NCBI GenBank assembly: GCA_945859605.1
Contig: OX243823.1
Coordinates: 33,775,389-33,839,388 of the forward strand
DNA length: 64,000 nt
Source of the DNA: Lumbricus rubellus
Taxonomy: Eukaryota > Annelida > Clitellata > Crassiclitellata > Lumbricidae
Direction of reading: 5' to 3'
Program-made: the position numbers and the translations under genes
Shown here: piece after piece, positions 1 through 11,704 of the stretch
Position numbering within the stretch: the stretch's first letter is position 1
Layout of the letters: every line of letters begins with the position of its first letter
Notes under the pieces: model-generated
Database searches by the model: none
What the model saw: only the letters and a program-made list of their open reading frames with translations
What the model was told of the DNA's origin: nothing

Positions 1-1020
1 CTTGGTCGGAATGTCTCGCCCTCTGGCGGTCGATGAATGATGATGAGAGTGTGATAACGTCGACTTGCTCTATTAGACGAGACGAGCAATCATCCATCCA
101 TCCACTCATCCATCCATACATCCGTCCATCCATCCATCCATCTATCTATCGTCTGGGTAATAGTCGCCTTCTTCACTTCTGGGGATGGGGTGGGAAGAGA
201 TGGGGAAGAGATGGGTAGAGATGGGGGAAGGGATGGGTGGGGAATGGTGGCTCGTGCCAGGATGCCGTTTAGATTAGAACCGGAGACATATCCGAAGTCT
301 AATTATTCGACTGTGTAGGAAGCAAGATTCATTTATATATTACATCTGTACGGGTGGGGCTTAGTCTACCGTTCGTTACTCGTTATGAGCTCATTATTCC
401 CGACATGCATCTGTCTATGATATCTCTGTCTACAGCTTTATCGATACCGGTATCTGTATCTATTGCTAATGAAATCTGTCTGTCTGCCTGTCTATCTAAG
501 TGGTGTCAGTCAATCAATCAACCAATTCAATGAATTCAATCAGCCAGGTACTCAGTTTTTCGGTCAGTCAGTCACTACGTCAATCGAGGTGTCTGTCTGT
601 GTCTGTCTGTGTGCCTATGTGTCTGTCTGTCTATATGTCTGTATGTCTATGTCTATATATCTTTCGATTCAAATGAATATGGAATGAAAATTTTAAAATA
701 AACATTGCAATGACAAACTTGGTGTTGAAGATAAGTAAAGAAAGAAAACTATTAGAGAAATCTGTCACATTTGGGAGTTTGATTGTGACAAATGCCAGAG
801 TGAAATCAAAAGTTGAAGTAAGAGGCAGAGAACGAGAAGAAGAAGAGGAAGAGAAGGATCAGATGATCTACAGGTGTGTTGTAATAATGAATAAATAAAC
901 TGACGAAGCAGTTGGCCACAGCAGCAGCAGCAGAGTCGCCGTCGTTATCTCTGAGTCTTGCGATGACGTAACGCTTCCTCTCTTCCTTCCACGATCGAAG
1001 ACATTCCAATCGCAAACCTA
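1..1020. other. Gene-free stretch with simple repeats
   Basis: No coding region can be supported here. It contains a CATC-type tetranucleotide run at about 91-153 and a loose CTGT/CTAT run at about 470-660. Short open frames across these tracts are low-complexity products of the repeats. Confidence 0.6.
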
Positions 1021-1235
1021 TACAACCACCAACAACACCATCAGCATCAGCAGCATCATCATCAGCATCAGCAGCAGCAGCAGCATCATCAGCATCAGCA
1101 GCAGCATCAGCAGCATCAGCATCAGCAGCAAAAACAGCAGCATCAGCATCATCAGCTGCGATCAACTCCGCTGAGGAAGAATGCAATGATGATGATGGCA
1201 TGATGATGATGATGACGACGATGACGACGACGATG
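1021..1235. repeat. CAG/CAT trinucleotide microsatellite
   Basis: Interspersed CAG and CAT triplets, followed by GAT/GAC triplets from about 1,200. Triplet repeats stay open in several frames, so the minus-strand Ala/Asp-rich frame across it is not taken as a gene. Confidence 0.85.
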
Positions 1236-1339
1236 ACAAAAAGAAGATATAAGAAGATATAGGATTGGATATAATATATGAGAGAATGCTAGGATGGATT
1301 GTGGTAGGATATTGTAGGAGAAGAAGACTAAGAATATGA

Positions 1340-1915
1340 TCAGATAATTTTTAGGATCAGATAGAATTATATGATCAGATAGAATTATATGATCAGATAT
1401 AATTATATGATCAGATAGAATAATATGATCGGACAGAATAATATGATCAGATAGAATATGATCGGATAGAATAATATAATATGATCAGATAGAATATGAT
1501 CGGATAGAATAATATGATCAGATAGAATAATATGATCAGATATAATATGATCAGATAGAATATGATCAGATAGAATAATATGATCAGATAGAATAATATG
1601 ATCAGATAGAATGTGATCAGATAGAATAATATGATCAGATAGAATGTGATCAGATAGAATAATATGATCAGATAGAATAATAAGATCAGATAGAATAACA
1701 TGATCAGATAGAATATGATCAGATAGAATAATATGATCAGATAGAATAATATGATTAGATAGAATATGATCAGATAGAATATGATCAGATAGAATATGAT
1801 CAGATAGAATTATATGATCAGATAGAATAATATGATTAGATAGAATAATATGATCAGATAGAATATGATCAGATAGAATAATATGATTAGATAGAATATG
1901 ATCAGATAGAATATA
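1340..1915. repeat. 15/18-bp AT-rich minisatellite
   Basis: Tandem array of AGATAGAATATGATC (15 bp) and a form with an extra AAT (18 bp), around 35 units in total. Both lengths are multiples of three, so the minus strand stays open for about 176 codons as Ile-Leu-Ser-Asp-His repeats. At least one other minus frame is also open over much of it, as expected of a repeat rather than a gene. Confidence 0.9.
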
Positions 1916-2027
1916 ATTGCATAAGCAATGCATATAATACGATAGGATAGAATGTAATGTGATAGGTTAGGATAGAATGCCATAGGAAAAAATGGAAAGA
2001 TGAGACGAACTTCCTATTCCCTATTCA

Positions 2028-2158
2028 CCATCCTCCTCCTCTTCTTCTTCCTCCTCCTCCTCTTCTTCTTCCTCCTCCTCCTCTTCTTCTTCCTCCTCCT
2101 CTCCTTCTTCTTCCTCCTCCTCTCCTTCTTCTTCCTCCTCCTCTCCTCCTCCTCCTCT
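2028..2158. repeat. Pyrimidine-strand triplet tract
   Basis: About 130 bp of pure C/T on the plus strand, mixing CCT/TCC and CTT/TTC triplets in roughly 18-bp periods. Long homopurine-homopyrimidine mirror tracts can form triplex (H-DNA). The several overlapping frames here (poly-Leu, poly-Glu, poly-Arg) are repeat artefacts. Confidence 0.85.
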
Positions 2159-2599
2159 GTACCTGATTTCGTGGAGCAGCTGCTGACGATTTCCAGATGC
2201 GATGAAGCCATCGATGAGGAAGATGCAAAGATGCGGCTGCTGCTGCTGCTGCTGGTCTTGTTGCTGGAGCTGGTGATGCTGGGACAACCGGAAGTGAGGT
2301 AGCTGGAGCAGACGTTCGTTCCGGTGTGGATGGCGTATCTGCCTTCGAATGGACACGGTCTCTGGACATAGCCATCAGCTGTATGCCCACCAATAATATT
2401 AATCAAGAGAGAACATTGTTAGTCAATGCTCCTGAACAAGCTGGGGCCCTGTGCCTGGAGTTCAAGTGGAGCTTTAGAAGTTCAAGTTTAAGATTGTGAT
2501 TACCGGTCTTAGCAGTGGTCCAATGGCATCAATGCTAAAAACTTTTAAATATGCAAAACGAAACCGCTGCATCCATCTCATAACACATCACATCCTTTA

Positions 2600-2800
2600 G
2601 TGCAAAAAACTTTGGCACGTCCATTAGTAGCAAAGGCTTTGGTGCCACCATAATTATTCGTGGCGCAAACTTGGTGCCACCATTTATGGCACATACCTTG
2701 GTACCAACAGTTGTGGTACCAACATAGTGCCAACACCTTTTGGTACCGTCATTATCACCGCCTTTGGCACCGCGATTGGCATCGTCTTTGGCACCGCACT
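2600..2800. repeat. Degenerate GGCACC/GGTGCC repeat
   Basis: Imperfect tandem copies of a motif around TTTGGCACC and TTGGTGCCACC. Spacing is irregular, at about 12-30 bp. Confidence 0.5.
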
Positions 2801-3918
2801 GGCTCCTCCATGCACTGTTAAATCAGTTACCATGGCATCTGCATCTTCTGCATCTTCTGCTCTGCCATCTGCTGTCCATCAGCAAAGGCATCACCAGCCT
2901 CAGCATCAGCAAGAAAAACAGTGGAACGAAAACATGTTGTATTACCCTGAATAAGCGACTGAATATTAACCACAGGTGGGCTAATTATCGCTGGGTCTGC
3001 AGGTGTGCACAGGTACACGTCTGCTCAGATGTATCGATGAATGTATCTGTGGATATGTGTGAATGTATCGCTAAGTATGTATTCGTCGATAAGTAACTCC
3101 ACGCGTTTCTTCTTATTCGTTCTCTGTGGCAAGTGCATTTTCTTTCAACAGATCGTACACCTCAACTCACCTCAGCTTACTTTATCTAACTTTATCTACT
3201 TTGTTGTATTGCATTGTATTGCGTTGCGTTGCTGCCGTTGCATTGTATTGTATTGTGCTGTATTGTATTATTTACGACCATTTATAGAGCGCTTCTTTCA
3301 GTAAAAGCCTTTCAGAATCACTCTCAGTGCGATCGACCCGAGAGAAAAGGTAGGATTTGAGAGAGAGGAGAAATATGTTACTTTATACAACTTTTTCTTA
3401 CTTTAACTTACTTATTCTTATGGGTCTACTTTATCTTACCTTATCCTACCATAACTTACTTAATGATACCTTATCCTATAATTATTATCCGTTTTCTTAC
3501 TGTGCCATTAGGCTGTTATATTATACCTCTGTTATGGGCCTTCTTGTCAGTTTTACTCACCTATGATAAGAAACTTAACTTCATCTTCGATGAAAGGGTT
3601 TTCCGGTGAGTGTGTGGCACACGCCTCTCCGGCCAATTGATGCAACTTTCCTGATTTAACATACAATACACATAATTTATCATAGATACATCTATCCTAT
3701 TATATCATATACTCTACCATATCAATTTCTACCCTGTACTGTTCTATCCAATCCTATCAATAATGCGTTTATCCTATTCTGTCATCATTAACCAATAACC
3801 ATAACCATAACCATAAACTTTTTATTCATAACCATAAATTTTATTGAAACCCATTGTCATTTCCTATAAAAGGCCTACTACTCTATACCGTTCCCTACTC
3901 AACCCCTTCCCACCTACC
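2801..3918. other. Gene-free stretch
   Basis: No gene seen. About 3,278-3,345 matches the SINE-like module (TTTATAGAGCGCTTCTTTCAG, then a CTCTCAGTGCG motif) that recurs at 40,660, 54,170 and 63,630. Confidence 0.5.
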
Positions 3919-4062
3919 CAGGGCTTAAAGTATGCCTGGACGGTCATGGACGGCGTCCATGCACTTGTTTTAAAATCTGAACGCCGTCTTGCCACTTATT
4001 GGCCTGCACAGCCTGGAAAGGTAAAAGTGTCCAGGCACTTATTTTCCACACTTTAAGCACTG
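3919..4062. mobile_element. hAT-like MITE, CTTAAAGT family, copy 1
   Basis: 144-bp non-coding element with terminal inverted repeats: it starts CAGGGCTTAAAGT and ends ACTTTAAGCACTG. It is flanked by a perfect 8-bp direct repeat CACCTACC (3,911-3,918 and 4,063-4,070). Eight-base target duplications and CAG..CTG ends are the hallmark of hAT transposons. A second copy lies at 29,560. The inside holds GGACGGCGTCCATGCACTT, shared by both copies. Confidence 0.88.
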
Positions 4063-4493
4063 CACCTACCCAGTACCTAACCCTTCCATACTTTTCTACG
4101 GTGTCATGTAACGTGAAGACACAACAACGTAAGTACCCCTATTCACAACTCTTTTGAAAGTTTATCCAGATGTCTTAAACCTACACCCTTTCCTTACTTG
4201 GTCACTCTTCCCTTCCCTTCATTGGACAGTGTTTCCGTGAGAATGTAGAGCAATAACTCCACTCATGGCTATATCAAAAGTCAAAAGTCTAAGCCATTAC
4301 GATAGTCCATAGGGCCTAGGCCTATAGGTGGAAACTTTTACTGTAAGCCCATAAGATTAAACCATGACTAAATGAAACACCATAATGGCATAACCCATTC
4401 ATAACCACAACCCACTAGCGTAATCCTTAAACGTAAGTCTTGTCCATCACAACAACAAAAATAATTGTGGACTAAAGTTGGACAGTTCTGACT

Positions 4494-4575
4494 GAATTGA
4501 TTGAATTTCTGAATGAATTGATTGAATTTCTGAATGAATTGATTGAATTTCTGATTGAATTGATTGAACTGATCT
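4494..4575. repeat. 24-bp tandem repeat
   Basis: Three to four copies of a unit built from GAATTGATTGAATTTCTGAAT. Confidence 0.8.
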
Positions 4576-4579
4576 GATT

Positions 4580-5401
4580 GACACTGACCTTCGAAGACTT
4601 CAATCACGCCATCTCTCTTCCTCACCAATCGCAGGCACTGGTACCCCACCGAACTAAACAACCGACGACGACAACAACAACAACAACAACAACAATACCA
4701 TGTAACAACATTGACAACAATAGAAACAAATTGAAACAACTGTCTTTACCACGATCCACCCAAATAGCGCAACATGACGACTCATAATGCATAGCCGTAA
4801 TGTACTCTTACTTAGTTGAATCCTACTTAATTTATCTACAATGAAATCAGAACCATCCATAGGGCCTTCTTTATTACCCCATGCAACAAAATTTGGCATA
4901 ATAGGTTACAGAGCCTATTTAACATTAACATTGCCGGTTAATTAAACATAGACCCTAATGGGCTTTAGGGTCTAACACATTCTAACGGCAACCAGAGGTG
5001 TAGACCTAACCATTAAACAATTTCAGAGGACCATTGGCTATGGTCACAGAGAATAATAGGGTCAGTATTGAAAAGTTGAGTCTCTGCGAGTTTATTCTTT
5101 TCTGCAATTTATTTGTGGGTTAGAACGTGTGAATCTATCATAAATGCACCCATAAGCATAACATACAAACAAAACATAGCATAGCAACGCGGCATAGCAA
5201 CGTATCATAGCATAGCAGAATACAGCACAGTAGCAAATGTCTGTCTTGACAGAGTATTACAGTCCAGCACTTTAAGTTTTAACCAACAGAAATCTTAGAA
5301 GAAGATGAATAAAGCATGTCATGGGACATGCAAAGTAATATTTAGAAGCACCTCCAAGATCCAGTATCAACCTAGAAGATAAATGCAAACAGACAGAGTA
5401 A

Positions 5402-5403
<2 letters not shown>
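4580..5403. other. Gene-free stretch
   Basis: No gene seen. It contains a short CAA run at about 4,665-4,695 and repeated GCATAGCAA words near 5,170-5,220. Confidence 0.5.
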
Positions 5404-5468
<65 letters not shown>

Positions 5469-5488
5469 ACACACACACACACACACAG
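5404..5488. repeat. (AC)n microsatellite
   Basis: About 85 bp of AC dinucleotide, interrupted once by ATAC. Confidence 0.95.
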
Positions 5489-5514
5489 AGGAAGATGACA
5501 TCGTAAGCTAACGT

Positions 5515-5665
5515 GCAAATCAACGCCAGATTTTCGTTTATGGGCTTTTCAGAAACAGGTCTGACACCTACCGAATGAATCGAAACATTTTCATTATTAC
5601 ACAAAACGGACGTCTTGTTTAATGGTTTAACAACAGGTCTGCCACCTAGCGAATACAACGACATT
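5515..5665. repeat. Dispersed repeat, GCGAAT module family, copy 1
   Basis: Two tandem modules, each with AACAGGTCTGxCACCTA followed by CGAAT. A diverged copy with the same two-module layout is at 27,550-27,700. The family is not recognised. Confidence 0.6.
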
Positions 5666-5940
5666 TTTACTAGTTGATAGTAACAGTACGTTGTCTACAT
5701 TGTACTTGGACAAACTACCATAAAACACCTGCTCTGTCATTTTAAATCATTTTATAAAATCTTTTGGGTTAAAACACTAAAATTGTGTAACATTGAACTT
5801 TGGGTACAATTGGGATCGATCTGTTTTATGTCCCACGACATAATTTCTATCGGCGTGATTCAAATTCATTCACATAAGATGATTCTTTGGCAATTGATGA
5901 TGACATTAAATTAGGAAAATAAAACTGTCGTTAAACTTAG

Positions 5941-6100
5941 TCTTTCTCCATCCGTTCGCAAATTCTTATGCGAAAGAGTTCATGCTAAGCACTCAAATTC
6001 ACATCTTTAACGTGTTGTTTTATACACCTTTAAATAGCATCTTTCCCACGCTATATAACAATGCCAATACCATTTAATCGCTACTGTACACGTTGTACCC
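5941..6100. repeat. Dispersed repeat F, uninterrupted copy
   Basis: Contains CACTCAAATTCACATCTT, then ACACCTTTAAATAG and a CCACGCTATATAACA segment. The same order of blocks is found at 8,985-9,550, where a hAT-like element has been inserted in the middle, so this copy shows the empty site. Confidence 0.65.
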
Positions 6101-6111
6101 GGTGACGCCCG

Positions 6112-6235
6112 CTATTCCGAAGGTCCACTATTCCGAATAGGCCTATATTTTGTTCGTTATCCTTGTTATCCTTGGTGATTAGGGTTAGTGTGGGTTATGG
6201 TTAGTGTGGGTTAGGGTTGGGGTTAGGGTAAAATA
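6112..6235. repeat. Telomere-like TTAGGG-rich repeat
   Basis: Two ATTCCGAA modules (about 6,113-6,140) are followed by degenerate GGTTAGTGTGGGTTAGGG words to 6,232. It is too degenerate and too short to be a telomere end. It resembles the telomere-word MITEs at 26,036-26,459. Confidence 0.6.
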
Positions 6236-6606
6236 ATAATAACAATAACATTATTAATTAAAATAAATTCTTAAGTGCGTTGGTCTTACCATCCAATCGA
6301 TGTGAATGAAACATATGAAATAACAGATGAATCGGTCGTCGTCGTATTTCGTGAACCACCACCAACAATTGTGTAGCATCGATATTTCCTAGCCACCTCA
6401 ATTTCCACTGACGTCATCGATGTGCGAGCTCTTGTTTCGATTACGTCACCAGCAGAATTGGCGCGAAAGACTTGTCGTCCGCTCAGATCTCGCCAGATGG
6501 AGCGACTGATCCAAGATGGAAAGAAGCAGCGAGGCTTTGGCCAACCGAACGTATCTGGAAAACAGGGAACCAGCCTAGCGCCTTAGTCTATTCTGACTCT
6601 GTATGC

Positions 6607-6765
6607 CAGTGGCATAGCCAAGGGGGTGTTTGGTGGATAATCCCCCCCATTGGCTTAGGAAAAACATTTTTAAAAAGGTAAATTTTGTCCAATTATATAA
6701 GAAAAAAACAATCATCCGGTCATAACCCCCCCCCCCCCAATCAGAAATTCCTGGCTACTCCACTG
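6607..6765. mobile_element. hAT-like MITE, TAGCCA family
   Basis: 159-bp element that starts CAGTGGCATAGCCAAGG and ends CCTGGCTACTCCACTG, an inverted repeat with a few mismatches. The flanking octamers CTGTATGC and CGGTATTC agree at 6 of 8 positions, consistent with a decayed 8-bp hAT target duplication. It contains a C-rich run. Confidence 0.7.
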
Positions 6766-7228
6766 CGGTATTCTCTGCTCTGACTGTCTTGTGACTGAGT
6801 GTTAATTTTTATGGCGTAATGCTATCTGTTACAGTAGGCATATGCAATTTTAATTTAATCTAATCTATGTTATGTTGGGTTTAGAGGAAGTCTACTGTGT
6901 TTTCCAGCCCATGTAACAGAGATCGGATGATGACAAGGTCGAGTGAGCAACTGATTTGTCTTGAGAGTGTAATATCATAATATGCTGCATTGAATTAATT
7001 ATGAGAGCTGAAGTCGACTACAGTCGCAATTTCATTCTAATAGGCGAACGTGAAATTTTAAATCCTAGTTCAAGTAGAGTTTGATAGTTTGAGGAATGGT
7101 TGTATCCAGTGACATCATTTCGTAAACAATTTAATTAAATGACTTTAAAGTCTGATCAATTAATTCCAATTCTGATCCTTTTTCTTTCCTTCTTTCCTTT
7201 TCTTTCCTTTCTTTTCTTTGGTTTACCC
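6766..7228. other. Gene-free stretch
   Basis: No gene or clear repeat seen between the two MITEs. Confidence 0.5.
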
Positions 7229-7389
7229 CAGGGTGAGAATTGCATGCCGGGGGTTGGAGGGGGGGGGGTTTACACCCCCCAGTCTTTCTTGGAGCCCCAT
7301 AGTAAAATCTGTTTTTCATACCCCGATTCCAAGTGGATAATGGTCCACTCACCCCTCCTCCCAATTATTTTTCCACAATTCTTACACTG
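7229..7389. mobile_element. hAT-like MITE, GGTGAGAATTG family, copy 1
   Basis: 161-bp element that starts CAGGGTGAGAATTG and ends CAATTCTTACACTG (inverted repeats). The flanking octamers GTTTACCC and ATTTGCCC match at 6 of 8. The inside shares GTCTTTCTTGGAGCCCCAT and TTTCAAGTGGATAATGG type blocks with copies 2 and 3 (8,704 and 17,465). Confidence 0.8.
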
Positions 7390-7707
7390 ATTTGCCCAAG
7401 TTAAAGAATATGATCAGAAGGTACCACCAATCCACCACCTCATCTGATTTTACGACAGTGTATGGCTGCCCCTCCTCCGTATACCTACCTTGTGTGAGTT
7501 GAAGGAGCAGAGGTCCATCCGTGGGAGACCGTAGACCTCGACAAGATCCATCACCAGACATCGCAGCATAAACAACGGATCCCATCAAACGATACATCTA
7601 TACAAAGTGTACATACAATGTATACATACAATGTATACATACAATGTACATGACATCCGTATGCATGCATAAACAGCAATGACTAACCCGTTAAGTAATG
7701 TACATGT
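7390..7707. other. Gene-free stretch
   Basis: No gene seen. A short ATACAATGTAT repeat sits at about 7,605-7,655. Confidence 0.5.
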
Positions 7708-7990
<283 letters not shown>

Positions 7991-8054
7991 ACGACGACGA
8001 TGATAAATGATTGCGACGACGACGACGATGATAGTTATTATTATTAATTAGTAA

Positions 8055-8280
8055 TTTCTCCATTTCTATAGCGCCCCTTCAAGCTCACCACTCAGAGACG
8101 CTCCCGACTACAGCGCGGACACTGCACGAAAGTTTTACGCCAAAGCGCTGAGCAATTGCGAGTGATGGACTTGCTCAAGGTCCCTACGTAGCGGCTTGAT
8201 GTGGATTCGAACCTGCAACTCTCCGGGCTGCAAGGCAACAAACATGCCCACTACTGTGACTACACCACCGCGCCTCACAA
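8055..8280 (-). mobile_element. tRNA-derived SINE, family A
   Basis: Read on the minus strand it begins with a tRNA-like head that has a B-box-like GGTTCGAATCC (GGATTCGAACC on plus near 8,202). It continues through ACTTGAGCAAGTCC-type body sequence and ends with a tail that reads AAGGGGCGCTATAG. The same layout occurs at 22,104 and 56,745 on the plus strand. Confidence 0.75.
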
Positions 8281-8703
8281 TATGACGACGTTGACACAAT
8301 GGTCCAAGTAAAGCTAAGTAATCTGTCCCCACTTTTTTATTATTCGTTGACTTACAAAGCATCTGTAGACGGTTTCTTCTCCCTCTCCTTCTTCTTCCCT
8401 GTTCTTGTATAAAGATGGCGGACGAAAGATGAGTTGAGCGATGAGGAAACTTTCAGATCCGTCTCTCCACGTCGCCAGACATTCCAGCTCAGCGTCTGTA
8501 TCGTAATGTAACAACGCAAACAAATTTATAAAGCGCCAAATAAATATTATGTTTATATCCAGATTGCCACACCTCCAAGTGTTTCGGTAAATAATTATGT
8601 GGTCAGTTGTAAGTAGCGGGATATAATCATCGTCATCATCACTATTATCAGTATCGTCGTTATCATCATCATTATCGTTTTCGTCGTCGTGATCATCATC
8701 ATC

Positions 8704-8848
8704 CAGGGTGAGAATTGCCGGGGGGGTTGGGGGTTCAACCCCCCCCCAGTCATTTTTAGAGCCCCATGTTAAAATATGTTTTTCATGCCCCAATTTCAAG
8801 TTTATCATAGGCCAACCCCCCAGTTATTTTTCCACAATTCTCATACTG
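8704..8848. mobile_element. hAT-like MITE, GGTGAGAATTG family, copy 2
   Basis: 145-bp copy that starts CAGGGTGAGAATTGC and ends CAATTCTCATACTG. It is flanked by TCATCATC on both sides (8,696-8,703 and 8,849-8,856). The octamer lies in a CAT-rich microsatellite, so on its own it is weak support for a target duplication, but it agrees with copies 1 and 3. Confidence 0.82.
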
Positions 8849-8984
8849 TCATCATCGTCATCATCGCCATCATCAGGTAAGGTAAGTTAGAGTGATGTAG
8901 GGACAGTAGGGTGAGGAGGTCACGGGGGGCAGCAATACCGACAAAATGTCGGTCCTGTAGGTTACTTCAATCCCCGTTTGACCC

Positions 8985-9550
8985 TGTATCCTCCATTCAT
9001 CCATTCGAAATTTGTTATACTAAAGAGTTCTATGAGCTGTGAGCTAAAAGGTAAACACTCAAATTCACATCTTATGTCAGCGGTTCCCAACCCGTGGCCC
9101 GCGGGCCAAAAGTGGCCCGCGAGGCCTCACAAAATGGCCCGCCAGGCCCCAACAATTGCACTCATCTCTCAAAGAATTAACAAAAATATCTGAAAAAATT
9201 TAAAAAATTGACAGTACAGAGCATATAATCATTTGCTATTGCAAATTATTTTATTTTGAAGTCTATAAACATCAAACATTCTACTTTGAATTAATTATAA
9301 CAATTTTTATATGCTTTTAGTTGATTAAATTTTAGCATTGTGGCCCCCTAAATGCCCTAATGTCCTTTAACTAAGAAAAAGTGGCCCTCGTGTCCTCCAA
9401 CTTAGAAAAAGTGGCCCTACAGTCAAAAAAGGTTGGGAATCACTGTCTTATGTTGTTGTGCTTAAACACCTTTGAATAGTTTCTTTCCAGGGTTATAAAA
9501 AGTGCGAATTCCGTACAGTTGCTAATTAATTTATCACTATTAATCGCTTT
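8985..9550. repeat. Dispersed repeat F, copy split by a hAT-like element
   Basis: Blocks AACACTCAAATTCACATCTTA (to 9,077) and ACACCTTTGAATAG onward (from about 9,455) match the continuous copy at 5,941-6,100. The intervening 9,078-9,445 is a later insertion. Confidence 0.6.
9078..9445. mobile_element. hAT-like MITE, GGTTCCCAACC family
   Basis: 368-bp non-coding element that starts CAGCGGTTCCCAACC and ends GGTTGGGAATCACTG. It has a perfect 8-bp target duplication TCTTATGT (9,070-9,077 and 9,446-9,453). The GC-rich start (TGGCCCGCGGGCC) and TGGCCC words near the end are typical of hAT non-autonomous elements. It is nested in dispersed repeat F. Confidence 0.9.
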
Positions 9551-9589
9551 AGTAAATGAATCTGTACTTATATATGGTCATGGGTATGG

Positions 9590-10103
9590 CGGTCATGGTG
9601 AAGCTTACGAAGGTCTGGAAAAACAAGTCCATTAGTACTCAAACCAAGCTTCGTTTGATGAAATCCTTGGTCTGGTCAGTTGCAACCTATGGTTGCGAAT
9701 CATGGGTGCTTAAAAAGGCGGAGGAAAAGCAGATACAGAGTTTCGAGAACAAATGTACCCGTAAGCTTTTGCGCATTTCTTGGACGCTCAAACTTACCAC
9801 AGAGCAGGTTTATCGGCTTGCCGGAACTTCACCAGAGCTCTTGGGTTCCATTAAGGCTCGCAAACTCTCCTATTTCGGTCATACCATCAGGATTCCCCAG
9901 GATTGCGTGGAAAAAGCCATTATGCTGGGTCACGTGGAAGGTTGTCGACGCAAGGGTAGACCGCGTATTAGCTGGATTGACAACATTCTTGCTTGGTCCC
10001 GTCTTTCCGGATCCAATCTTCTCGCCGCTGCACGCGATAGGAGGCAGTGGAGAGCTGTAGTCCATGCATGCGACCAACCGTCGCGCAGCGACGTCGGTGA
10101 TTG
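9590..10103 (+). mobile_element. Non-LTR retrotransposon (LINE) 3' fragment: C-terminal region after the RT domain
   Basis: Open frame of about 170 codons with the motifs usual in the region after the RT core of LINE ORF2 proteins: SLVWSVATYGCESW, then RISW, then RKLSYFGH, then GRPRISWIDNI, ending RDRRQWR and a stop at 10,102-10,104. The upstream RT core and any endonuclease are missing, so this is a 5'-truncated copy. The stop is followed by a TGACATGACATGAC short repeat like a LINE tail. A different LINE copy with the same layout is at 28,066. Confidence 0.85.
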
Positions 10104-10149
10104 ACATGACATGACTTATATAATGGTGTGGTTCTAGCCAATGAAGGCC

Positions 10150-10320
10150 ATTATGACATTGTAATGTATTGTAAGTCTTCGAGAATTTATCAGCGCTCAC
10201 AAAAGCCACGTCGGGGAGACCAAGCTTATTAACCGGCGCTATATCAAATCAAGTCCGCAATAGCCAGAGCTGCTTTTTCGTTCCGGTGCCAGGTCAAAAT
10301 CCGGGGAGGTCAAGCCGAGA
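10150..10320 (+). repeat. Dispersed repeat C, copy 1
   Basis: Contains GGGGAGACCAAGCTTATTAA, then AATAGCCAG, then TTCCGGTGCCAGGTCA. Related copies lie at about 44,060-44,170 (plus) and 59,975-60,150 (minus). Confidence 0.55.
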
Positions 10321-10494
10321 AGACAGCGTGGTGCTACGGTGGTTGTCGGTGATGGTGGTAGTTAGGCTATTATGTCATCGAATATTGGAAACTGTTATTG
10401 AAATGCTACATTGTAGGCCTATGTTGCGATGTCATCATGCCATGTTGTAGGTTTGACTTTCTCTCTGGTATAGGTTGAAATAATGGTTCTTGGA

Positions 10495-10558
10495 CGACGA
10501 CGACGATGATGATGATGATGATGATGACGACGACGATGATGACGACGACGACGACGGC

Positions 10559-10611
<53 letters not shown>

Positions 10612-10750
10612 TGACGATGGCGATGATGATGATGATGACGACGACGACGGCGATGACGACGACGACGATGATGATGATGATGACGACGACGGCGATGACA
10701 ACGACGACGGCGATGATGATGATGACAATGATGACGACGACGACGACGAC

Positions 10751-10782
<32 letters not shown>

Positions 10783-10862
10783 CGACGACGACGGCGATGA
10801 TGACAATGATAATGATGACGACGACGGCGATGGCGATGATGATGATGATAACGACGATGGAG
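10495..10862. repeat. GAT/GAC triplet microsatellite
   Basis: About 370 bp of GAY triplets with scattered GGC. It opens long Asp, Met/Thr, Ser and Val/Ile frames on both strands, none with any non-repeat protein similarity. Confidence 0.95.
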
Positions 10863-11639
10863 TTATTATATCGACCTCTGTCGTACGTGTAGGCTGCGTC
10901 AGGACATCTGCGGAAATGAAGGGTTAATCGGAAATGACTTGCGCATGGTTTCGCGTATGACATCGGATTGCGACATGTTCCACCACTGTTGTTCGAATAA
11001 TGAAAGTGGAAAGCGTCGTGGAATGGACAAGGATTGGGAAGACGAGACGCACCGACTACAATAGAACACGAAAAACACAATACATTGTACATTGTAATGA
11101 AATACGATACAAAGTCATAAAATAAAGTGGTTTTTTCCATGCATGTAGGCCAACTCATTACTCGTCAGCATGCCGTAACTCCGTCTGTCTCGATACAATT
11201 GAAATATAACAGAACACAATACGATGCAATCAAAGTAAACATTGTAATCGTAGCTTACATGTGGGGCCTACATGTACCTTAGCTTAGTTTAACTCATTTT
11301 GTTACCTCACCTAGCTTCCGTGTGTGTGGCGGTGCTTATCAGACTGGGCACTCCTTACTTGCTCGAGCTTTGATGCCCCTTTCTACATGCACACTGCACA
11401 CATTGCACAGGCCATCGCGCACTGCGCTCCACGGTGACTTAATGGTCCCATGCCAACAACCTCGAACGGAGGTTCCATTGACTATAAAACATTCTCGCAT
11501 CTGATAAACTTTTTCCAGTTTCACCAACAGTACTGTTGAAGACTGTGTTTCTTTCTCGCCATCCTGTGTCGGGATCTTTAAGGGGCGCTATATAAATTCT
11601 GATTGGTTGATAGATTTAGTGAGTGAGTGAATAAATTAA
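10863..11639. other. Gene-free stretch
   Basis: No gene seen. A SINE-like tail (AGGGGCGCTATATAAATTCTG) lies at about 11,580-11,600. Confidence 0.5.
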
Positions 11640-11641
11640 CG

Positions 11642-11704
<63 letters not shown>

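Noticed and set aside
1403..1933. 176-codon minus-strand frame of ILSDHI repeats
   Set aside because: Product of a 15/18-bp minisatellite. Another frame is also open over much of it, and there is no non-repeat sequence.
6179..6232. Chromosome end (telomere)
   Set aside because: TTAGGG words are degenerate and cover only about 50 bp, with ordinary sequence on both sides.
10406..11158. 250-codon minus-strand Val/Ile-rich frame that looks like membrane segments
   Set aside because: It runs through the GAY microsatellite. The hydrophobic run comes from ATC/GTC triplets.
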